Shown here: in pieces, positions 18,440 through 28,863 of the stretch
Layout: each line of letters opens with the position of its first letter
Numbering within the stretch: the first letter of the stretch is position 1
Source of the DNA: Amoebidium appalachense
Taxonomy: Eukaryota; Ichthyosporea
Direction: 5' to 3'
NCBI GenBank assembly: GCA_963693365.1
Contig: CAVNZM010000006.1
Coordinates: 248,001 to 312,000 of the forward strand
DNA: 64,000 nucleotides
Made by a program: the position numbers and the translations under genes
The notes under the pieces: model-generated
Database searches by the model: none
The model's input: the letters and a program-made list of their open reading frames with translations, nothing else
Told to the model about the DNA's origin: nothing

Positions 18440-20799
18440 GAGTGGGTGGGCGGGTGGTTGTGGGTTTGAGGGTCTCTGTGTAGTTGAACTGGTTTTATGA
18501 TTGTCACGGCACGCGAGTGTGTGCGTGGGCAGGTGCGTAGGACAGAGGGAAGGGGGGCCAGTAGAGGATTTTTTGGGGGGTGGAAGGGGGGGGGAGGGGA
18601 GGGGGGGGGGGAGGGGGGGGGGCTGGAGGGGAGGGGCTTCGGCCACTAAGGTATGGATCCTTGAGCCACCAGGCCTTGTTCTTGTTTTATAGTTTTTTTT
18701 TCCTTCCTTGTGTGTATGTGTTAGACTGGATCTATGGGTAAATAGGGTTGGTTGCCTTTTTTGGGGAGGGGGTGGAGGGGGGGGGGGGGGGGGAGGGGGG
18801 GCAGTCTGAAAAGAATGGAGGGGAATGTAGGATTACAGTAACCAGGAACTTCATCGTGACAGCCTGGGAAAGGGTGCCTGTTTGCTTGTGCCCGGACCAC
18901 GCCTGAGTAGGCATTGCTAGTCTCACGCAGCTTTCTCTCTCTTGCTCCCCCCCCCCCCCCCCCCCCCCGTCTCTCTTTCTCTCTCGCTCTTTCTCTCTCT
19001 CTCTTCCCCCCTTCCCCCTGCTCTTTCTCTCCTCTCCCAATCCACGCACACACACACTCCCCGCTTTCTCTCTTTCTCTCTCTCTCCCTCCCCCTCACCC
19101 TTCTCTCTCGCTCTCTCTTCCCCCCCCCCTCCCTTCCCCTCTCTCTCTTACACTCTCCTTCTCCCCCCCACACCCCCCTCCTCTCTCTCTCTCTCTCGCT
19201 CTCCCCCGTCCCCCGTTCTCTCCTTCCCCCCCCCCACCCCCACCCCTCCCTCTCTTTCTCTCCCCCCCCCCCCCCTCTCTCCCCACCCCCCCCCCTCCAT
19301 TTATTCTCCTCTCCTTCTCCCTCTCTCTCTCTCTCCATCCCTCTCCCCCTCACCTCCTTCCCCTTCCCCCCCCCCCCCCCCCCCCCTCTCTCTCGCTTTC
19401 CCCCCTACCTTTCCCCTCTCCCTCTTCCCTCTCCCCTCTCTGCCCCCCCTCCCTCAGGCACTCTCTCTCCCTCCATGTCTTTCCCCCTCTCTCCCCCCTC
19501 TCTCCTCCCTTCCCCTTGTCCCTCTCGTCCCCCCCTCGGCCCCCCCCCCCCCCCCCGCCTCTCTCTCTCTCTCCCCCCCCCCCCCCCCCTCTCTCTCTCC
19601 CTCTCCCCCCCCGCTCCACTCCCCCTTTTCTCTTTCTCCCTTGCTTCCTCACTCTCTCACACTCTCGTTCTCCCCTCCCCCCCCCCCCCCCCCCCCCCCC
19701 CCCCATCCCCCCTACCCCCAACCTTCTCCCTCTCTCCCCACCCCCCGCCCACCCTCCTACCCACCCACCCTCCCTCTTCTCTCTTTCTGTCTTTGTGTGT
19801 TTTGGGGCTATGGGTGGGTGGGTGGGTGGGTGGGGGAGGGGGGGACGGGGGGAGGGAGGGGGGGGGGGGGGGGGAAGGGGGAGGGGGTGGGAGAGGGGAT
19901 GTAGTGTAACTGTTATGGGTGCAGGTGGATGGCAAGCCAGGACTGACCAGCCACGGTATAGTCGAAGACTCGGGCATGCTGTCAGCAGGTACGTGTGTGT
20001 GTGTGTGTGTGTGTTTGTTTGTGTGTGTGTGTGTGTATTTGTGTGTGTGTGCGTGCGTGCGTGCGTGTGTGTGTGCGCGCGCGTGTGTGTGTGTGTGTGT
20101 GGAGGGGGAAGGGGGGGGAGTGTGGGGATTTGAATCGAATGGGGGCAGTGGTAGGGGTGACGGTGGGGCTTGGGGTTGTGGGTGTGGGATTGGAGGCAGA
20201 TGTGGTGGTGTGGTGCAGTTGTTTTAAAAAGGGTCTGGGTAAGTGTGCGGGCGGTCGGATGGGTCGATAGTTGGGTGAGTGGCTTGGTGGGTAGGTTTGT
20301 GGATGGATGGGTGTGTGGATGGGTGGGCAGGTTTGTGGATGGATGGGTGGGTGAGGCAGGGGCGGGGTTTTGAAAAGGATCTGAAGTGGGATTGGAGGGT
20401 GGGGGGTTGGGAGGAGCAAACGGCAGGGGGGTTGAGTGAGTGTGCTGTGTCTGTTGAGGGCTGGTTGGGTACCCGTGAGGCTGGGGTGAGCAGGCAGGGC
20501 CAAGGGTGTGAGCGGATTCAAATAAAATCTGTGTGGGTGCTCCCTAGAAGGGACTCCCCCCCCCCTTCCCCCCCCCCCCCCCCCCCCCCCCCCCCCACCC
20601 CCCCCCCTGCACACACACACACACACACACACAGGGTTCCATGACCGACTGGTTTCGCTCAAGAACAAATACTACCCGATAGAGATCGACCCAAAAATAG
20701 ACCTCGACACAAAGTATCAGAAGATGGAAGAGTGGTGCGTACTCCCTATACAGCACCCGGGGGAGGGGGCGTTTTTTTTTTTTTTTTTCCTTCTTTTTT

Positions 20800-20846
<47 letters not shown>

Positions 20847-20978
20847 TGGTGTATGTGGATGATTGGATTGTGCATGTGTGGGTGGGTGTGACCTTGAAGG
20901 CAGGGAGGCACAGTGCCAGCCCAGATGCATATGGGTGCGCTAATTCTTGTCGTTTTTCCTTCCTCCACCCCCCCCCCC

Positions 20979-21009
<31 letters not shown>

Positions 21010-21531
21010 AACACACACATGCACACACACACACGCACACATTTGGATGCTAGGACAAGGCCAGGTCTAGAAGTGTATATGGGTGATGGCAATGAATGAG
21101 TGTTGCCTTCTGCCCACAGTGCCTGTGTTGTGTGGTGCCCCTAGCTGATACTGACACCCCATGCAGGTGGGACCAGGCACACCAGGAGTTTGTGAGAGAG
21201 AGACTCAACAAGGCAACAATTCCAGACATGGTGGCAAAGGCACACGTGGTGTAGGTGCCACAGCCACGTGCACATTTGTGCCCAATCACACAGGCACATA
21301 CATGCATGTGCACAGGCTCACACGCACACCTGCAGATAGGCACACAGTGCACACGGGCTCGAAGTGCATGCACACACGCACACAAAGACAAACACAGTCG
21401 CCTGCATGCACACACACATTGGCGCGTGCACGCACACAAGCACGGAGATGCATGCACACAAACAATCGAAATGCATGCACATACACAGACGCATGCAGAG
21501 GGAGAGAGAAAGAGAGAATGAGAGAGGTAGC

Positions 21532-21567
<36 letters not shown>

Positions 21568-21757
21568 TGCATACGCGCCCGCACATCTCCACAAAAGAAA
21601 TGGGTGCATGATGAAATTCATGCACCCACCTTCACTCATACACATACGCAAGAGTGCACAGGCTCACGCAGTTATGCCGATGGAAATGTACAAAGCATCT
21701 GTACGGTAGGGCGCACATGTGTTGAACCAAGCGAATACACACACATGAACTTAAACA

Positions 21758-21822
<65 letters not shown>

Positions 21823-23492
21823 TGGCCAGATCACGTACATGTGTGCTGCCATGACCCTCGTTCAGTCTGAGCACATACAACGACACCATCTGCACGTGCA
21901 CACACACACACACCTTTCCCCAGGCTGCGGGATGGCACCCAGGAGATGTTTGCAACGTTGCACAGGGAGGGGGTGCCTCTATTGGTGTTCTCGGCAGGCC
22001 TGGGTGGTACGTGTCGGTCCATGGCATGTGTGTGGTCCTGCATAGCCACACACACAGTGCGCCAACTACCATCCACATGGACGTGCACACACAAGCCCAC
22101 ACTCACACATAGGCACACACGGACACACGCTCTCACTTTCTTCCTCTTTTCTTTCCCTCACTCTGTCCTTCCCTCTTAGGGGGGGGGGGGGGGGGGGGGC
22201 TTCACTTTCCTCCCTCTATTTCCCTCGTTCCTCCTCCTCCCCCCGTCTCACTCTTGCCGCCTTCTCGTTCTCTGTCCCTCTCCGCCCGCCTCTTTCCCTC
22301 TCTCTCTTCCTCCCTTCTCCCCCCCCCCCCCCCCCCCTGCGCCACTCTTCTCTTTCCCTCACTCACTAGCCTGTCTCCCTCCCTATCTCTTCCTTCCCTC
22401 CCCCCCCCCCCCCCCCCCTCCCCCCTCCGTTTCCTTTTCCCTCTCTTTCTAGCCCACTCTCCCTTCCCCCCCCCCCCCCCCCCCCCCTTCCCTTCCTCTC
22501 TCTCTCCCTCTTTGTCTCTCTTGTCGCTTTTTCCTCCCTCCCTCCCTCTCACTCTTCTCTCTTTGTCTGCCTATCTTACACTCACTCTCGCCCTCTCATA
22601 CGATCTCTCCCTCTCTCTCTCTTCAACCTCTGTTTCTCTCTCTCTCTCTGTTCTCCCTCCCCCCCCTCCCCCCTCTTTGCCTCCCTCCCCCCCCCCCCTC
22701 CACCCTCTCTCACCCCACACCCCGTTTCCTAATTCACTAAACTCACTTTATCTCCTCTCCAGATGTAATCGAGGAGGTGTTGCGGCAGCAGGGCCTGATG
22801 AGGTACGATAACGTGCACGTGGTGTCCAACTTCATGAAATTCGACGACCAGGGTATGGACCCCCATGGGTTGAGGGAGACGATTAATTATGCACACGCTT
22901 ACATGCACGGGCAGGCACATGAGGCGTTGCTTGGCCTGCCGTACACCAGCACATGCATGGATATGTGCACCACTGTAGCTTAGTCGTTTGCTCCCGAGCC
23001 AGCACCAAGTTTCTTCTTTTTCCCGGGCACTTCACCCCGATCATGTCAGGGCACTCTTAGCATCACATGTGCACCTGCCTTCTTCCAATGTATCTTATAT
23101 CTCCCCCCCCCCCCCTCCCCCAACACACACACACACACACACACACGACCTCCGCCATTGTATACGTCTGTGTGTACCCTTGCATCTCCCGCATGGCCAC
23201 ACTAACCCCCCCCCCCCCCCCCCCCCCCCCCAAAGGCTATGTCGTAGGGTTTCAGGGGCGCAACATCCACGTACTCAACAAGAGTGAGGCGGCCATTCAT
23301 GACACCCCCTATGCTGCTGAGGTAGAGGCACGACACAACGTAATACTACTGGGTGACTCCCTGGGTACTGGACACCTCTCCCTTCCTGCATTCCATTCCT
23401 CAGACATTCACACAGAAGCACACGCACATGTACACACATGCACACACACACATGCGCACGCACGCACACACACACACACACACACACGCACG

Positions 23493-23566
<74 letters not shown>

Positions 23567-24117
23567 GCATGCACAGCATGCACACCTACCACGGGCCTTG
23601 GGTGCCTTTGTGTTACTTTTGTGTGGGTCTCCGTGTGGCATGTGATTGGCCATACGAACATGTGTGGGCCATTGTTGGGGCATACCATAGCCCGGAGGGT
23701 TTGAGGCTTGGAGGATTTTCAATGTGGGAACAGAGCGCTGTGTGCGTGTGCGTGGTGGGGTGGGGAGGGGGGGGGGGAGGGGGAGGGGCTGGAGAGGGGG
23801 GAGGGAGGGGGGGGGGGATCCTTTCTACAAGGAAAAGAGTTGCTGAGAAATGCACGCCTCCCTCCTCCCCCCCCCCCCCCCAAAAAAAAAAAAAAAGGGA
23901 AAAAAAAAAGAAAAAGAAAAAAGATGAATACCTTCGCCTGCCGTCCTGTCTCTGACTAATCAAGCACACCCATGTATACATAAATCCACATACACATGCG
24001 TGACACGTGCCTACACATTAGCACACACATCCTCACACAAACACCTGCACACACACAGGGAAACATACACAGAGGCATGCTCGCACACAACACTCACATC
24101 TTTACAATCACACACCT

Positions 24118-24157
<40 letters not shown>

Positions 24158-24656
24158 CGATGTGCAGATGTCGGAGGGTGTGATGACAGACACGGTGCTG
24201 AAGATTGGTTTCCTCAACGACAGCTGCGAGGTTTCTATCCCCTCCGCCCCAACATGGACATTCAAATTTGCATCCGCATCCCCCTACCACACACACACAC
24301 ACACACACACACACGAAATTTGCACACACACACACACCATACACACATGCGCGCACACCATACACCATATACGCACAGGTGTGCACGGGGGCACGCCCGT
24401 GTGTGTGTGCGCGCACACACACACACACACCTATTCACACACTAGGGCCCACACCACAAGCAAGGAGACCACGTGTCATGGGTTATACAGTGCCTCTGCC
24501 TGTTGCTGCAGGTGATAGCTGAAACAAACTATTGTGGTCACACGTGCGCAGGAAAAACTTCCGCAGTATTCCGCCACGTTCGATCTTGTGGTGCTGGACG
24601 ATGGGCCCATGCATGTGGTCAACGCTATCCTCAAGCCCATGATATCCAGCCAATAA
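18125..24656 (+). CDS. NT5C3A: Cytosolic pyrimidine 5'-nucleotidase III-like (paralogue A)
   Basis: HAD-superfamily enzyme that dephosphorylates pyrimidine mononucleotides (UMP, CMP) to nucleosides in the cytosol. Nine exons join with matching phases: 18125-18280, 19925-19988, 20635-20734, 21167-21250, 21924-22006, 22763-22852, 23236-23364, 24157-24230, 24552-24656, giving 294 residues, the usual family length. HAD motif I is ITDFDRTL, with nucleophile and acid/base Asp43 and Asp45. Motif II is VFSAGLGD (about 156-163). A motif III region follows VLNKSEAA, and motif IV is LLGDSLGD (about 230-237). The C-terminal half ends in a family-typical FDLVVLDDG...VVNAIL block. The eighth intron starts with a weak GTTTCT donor. 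Introns 2, 7 and others end in (CA)nCAG. A second, inverted copy lies immediately downstream, tail to tail. Confidence 0.93.
18399..18438. repeat. Poly(G) run in NT5C3-A intron 1
   Basis: About 40 consecutive G follow a short (GT)n, close to the exon 1 donor. Confidence 0.9.
18940..19790. repeat. 850-bp pyrimidine (C/CT) tract in NT5C3-A intron 1
   Basis: Almost pure C and T on the plus strand: long C runs alternate with (CT)n. It opens Pro/Ser/Leu-rich frames that are artefacts of composition. A tract this long can form triplex (H-DNA) or stall polymerases. Confidence 0.9.
22181..22735. repeat. Poly(G) then C/CT tract in NT5C3-A intron 5
   Basis: About 19 G are followed by about 535 bases of C/T-rich sequence with several C runs of 15-20, ending just before the acceptor of exon 6. 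Confidence 0.9.
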
Positions 24657-24921
24657 GAGCTCACCACACGTGCAAGAGCCGGTTTTTTTTTTTGGGGGGG
24701 AGGGGGGGGGGGGGGGGGGGGGGGGGGATGGATTTCTTATGACTACCAGTGGCATGAAAAAAGGTGTCTTTAATTGATTAGTTAATAAGGTTGATTTTTT
24801 TGATGTAGGCTGACCTGTACGTAAAGGTGGGGTTGATCAATGCTGAGTGCTCTATTAGTAATGAGGATGTATGTGTACAGATATGAGGTGTGATGTGGAA
24901 AAACACACGTGTACACACACG

Positions 24922-24978
<57 letters not shown>

Positions 24979-25737
24979 GCAGTGTGCCTAGCTGATGAAT
25001 GTAGTCGTGAAGCTGCCTGCAGGCCAGGCATCCAGAATGAAGGTGATGACGTCATAGCATGTGGACCTGGCCACCGCATAGCCTTTATTGGCGATTTTTC
25101 CGTGCGAGCTATTGGTTTATTGGAATATAATTAGACCTTATCTGGGCAAGAGAAGCAAAGCACGCTATGAGAATCGTAAAACCACACGTGTGCAAGTGTG
25201 CCTACGTCCCTGCGCTTGTGTGCGCGCGCGTGCGCACGTGTGCGTGCTTGTGTTTGCGTACGTGTGTGTGTGTGTGTAAATGTGTTCTTGTGTACGTGTG
25301 TGTTTGTGTGTGCGTCCAACATATCTCTTTTCTACCGGGGACTGACCAGCAACCCCTCTCGTTAGAGCTGAAACATTAAAAAACACAATCAAACCTTCGT
25401 GCCGTCTACATGCATTCTTACTAGATACCATTCTACCTTAAGATATAACCTACAACCAAGATATCCTCAGGCTAAGTACCAGTTTTCTACCAGCCAATGC
25501 CTTTGTCCCATCTTTGCAGGCCTCTGACCATGCATCTCATGCGGTCACCCCTAGGCCCTCTCCGTGTACACTGAAATATCTCCCCCCATAGCTGCTGACT
25601 TGCCCTCATACGTCTACATATCATTAACTGCATAACACAACCCCCTCCCCCCCCCCTGCGTGCCCCCTCCCCTCCCCCCTCCCCCGCCCCACCTCCCCCA
25701 CCCTTTGTATTCTAGCATGTCATAGTACCATAATAGT
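24657..25737. other. Tail-to-tail spacer between the two NT5C3 paralogues
   Basis: It contains the 3' flanks of both convergent genes. A poly(G) run lies at 24698-24727 and (CA)n at 24925-24975. The sequence from about 25000 to 25620 is complex but shows no coding signal. No clear AATAAA was found close to either stop. Confidence 0.5.
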
Positions 25738-25982
25738 CTACAAATGCGTACCCCCACCTATGTAATCCAGCATGCTATTCACCACCTCCATGCCCCCATC
25801 CCCCAGCAGCACCAGGTCAAACGCTGCCGTGTACTTGTCTAGTCTGTTGCTGACGTCATCGTTCAGGTAGCCCACCCGCAGGATTGTATCATGCTGCATT
25901 CCCTCACTCATTTGGATGTCCGCTGTGCCCAACCCATAACCAATCACTGATATAGCTTCCCCCCCCCCTCCCCCCCCCCTGC

Positions 25983-26019
<37 letters not shown>

Positions 26020-28832
26020 CCACCACCACCACCACCACCACCACCACCACCACCACCACCACCACAACCACCGAACTCCCTCTCACAGCCAGTAAATTCA
26101 TAATCACAAAGGTGCTCATACAAACAAACACTCTGGCAACTGCCCGCATCTGCACGTCTGCACGACACAGACACACTCGAAGCCTCTGTGTACACAGATC
26201 TATAAACCTATCTATCCCTTTTCGTGATTCCCCTTCTTCCCCCCCCTCCCTCCCCGCCTCACCGCCGCGCACCCACCAACCTTACCTCACTCTTCACCTT
26301 CTCCAATTAAACATCACCACTGTCCCCAGCTTCTTATCCTCCTTCGGGTGTGCATTCTGCCGTCTTCCCCTTCCCTCCCCCCCACTCTCCCCCCCCCCCC
26401 CCCCCCCCCCCCCTCGTCATACTTCCCTTCCACCCCCCTCCCCCCATCCCCCCAACCCCCCCCCCTCCCCGCCCACCCTTTCTTCCTCTCTCCTTCCCAA
26501 CTGGTACCACCATCGATCCCCCCCCATTCCCGCCCCCACCACACTCCCCCCCTCCCCCCCCCCACACACACACACCCGGCCACCCACACAGGCAGGGCTG
26601 CATACTCAATGAGTCGCCCAGCAGAATAATGTTGTGTCGTGCCTCGACCTCAGCCGCATATGCAGTGGTGTGGATGGCTGCTTCGTTCTTGTTGAGGGAG
26701 TGGATGAGTGCACCCTCAAACCCAACCAGGTAGCCTGCGTGCTAGGTCAGTGCCCATATGCAGCACATACACGGCAGAGTGTCCCACATACGTAACACAC
26801 ATCACACACATCAAACACATTAAAAACACAAATGCCACACACACATCCAACCCACAACACACACATCACATAACCCTCGCATACATCTCATCTGACATGC
26901 CCATACCACACCATTCCAACACCCATCTAGGAAAAGAAAAAACCAAGGCTCCACTTCCTCTGACCACCCTCCCCCCCCCCCCCCCCCCCCCCCCCCGCGC
27001 ACCTCCAACCTTCCACCACTCCCAGCCAGAGCTCTCTAGGCACCCTGCAAAGGCCAGCTCTGCCTGCAGTGTTCAAATACCGTCAGTGGTAGGTGTGTGT
27101 GGTGGGGGGGTTCAAATACCGTCAGTGGTAGGTGTGTGTGGTGGGGGGGTCCAAATACCGTCAGTGGTAGGTGTGTGTGGTGGGGGGGTCCAAATACCGT
27201 CATCGTCGAATTTCATGAAGTTGGACACCACGTGCACGTTCGGGGCATGCGGCCCCATCACCCCATGGCCCAGCAATATCTCCTGGATGATGTCTGGGGG
27301 TGCAAGTGTGAGGCGGGTGAATGGGCGTGGTGGTGGCGGGGTAGGGGGCGGGGAGGGGGGGGGGGGGGGGGAAGGGGGAGAAGCCCGAGTGTGTGGTGGT
27401 GGTGGTGGTGATGGTGGTGGGGAAGGGATCTGTTGTCAACGGTGACGTAAAAGGAAGAAAAGGCATTACCCCTCCTCCCTTCCCCCTCCCCCCCCCCCCC
27501 CCCCCCCCCCCCAAAAAAAACCTCCCTGGGGGACACTTTCACAGAGCTCATCATCAGAGGGAAGGAGGGGGAGGGGGGGGGGGGGGGGGTTCAAGCACAC
27601 GCACATGTGTGTGTGTGGGACTAGGTAGGTGGGCACAACGTGGTGTTGGTGGATGTCACGCGTGGGTGGATGTGCTGTGGGTGAGGGCAGCGGCTTTTTA
27701 TGTCTGTGTGTGCATGTGCCTGGGTCGCCAGTATAAGTATTGCTGTGTGGATGGGAGCATGGGGATGAAGAGAGCCAACAGGCAGAGAGGCATGGGTTGA
27801 TAGTGTGTGTGTGTGGGTGTTGGGGGGTCATTTATGTGCTGTGTCTGTCTGCCATGCCCACAGCAACCCACTTCCCAGGCCTGCCGAAAACACCAATATA
27901 GGCACCCCATTCCTCGTGAGACACTCGAACATCTCTCGGCATCCTGTACGCAGCCTGCCGGGGGGGGGGGGGGGGGGGGGGAGTTAAAAATGTGTTACAG
28001 AGGACGAAATACCTATTCATGGCGGAAAACATAATGCATTTTTTAAGGGGAGGGAGAGGGGGGAGGGGGAAGGGGGAAAGGGGGGAGGGGGAAGGGGGGG
28101 GGGGGGGGGGTTGAATGCGGAACACTGTACGAAGTACATATACACGACGAGAAGCATGGTGCAGGACACATGCAAAGGCAAACATTCAAGTATTGAACAT
28201 CAGCCACGTGCACAGTATGCGTCATAAGCAGAGCCCATCCTCAGGGAGGGCCCAAGTCATTAATTGTGTCTGAGTTTCGACCCCTTAGCCCGTGTATATA
28301 CGACGCTCCAACTCAGACAGCAGCATCAACTGAACTTGGGTGGGTCAACCCGTCTTGATCAAAGACGAGCAGGGTTGCTTATGCAAGCAAGGTGAGCAAA
28401 ACGGTGAAGATGTGTGTGGGCAAAACTAAAACAGCATGCAGCGAAAAATGTGTATGTGCTTACTGATAAACGACACAAAGCACCCATGCCCGGTTGCATG
28501 GGAGTAAAACTATCTCCACACAGTGGTCTGTCCTGAAAGGACACCTCTGAAAGAAGATTGGAGGGGTTTGAATGCGGAACACGGTACGAAGTACATATAC
28601 ACGACGAGAAGCATGGTGCAGGACACATGGGGGGGGGGGGGGGGGGGGGGGGGGGCGCATTTTTGAGTTGGTGTTGTTGGGTAATGCACATGGTGTCAGT
28701 GTGTGCATGTAAGAGGGAGGGCTTTAAGTATACGGCAGGCTGTGTGACTTTTGAACCACGCAGCCCCGCACAAGCGTAGGCAGAGAAGTTGGCACAGGAA
28801 CACACAAACACACTCGCGGCTAAGTGTGTGTG

Positions 28833-28863
<31 letters not shown>

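Noticed and set aside
18914-19909. 331- and 320-codon Pro/Ser/Leu frames
   Set aside because: They are translations of the homopyrimidine tract in NT5C3-A intron 1.
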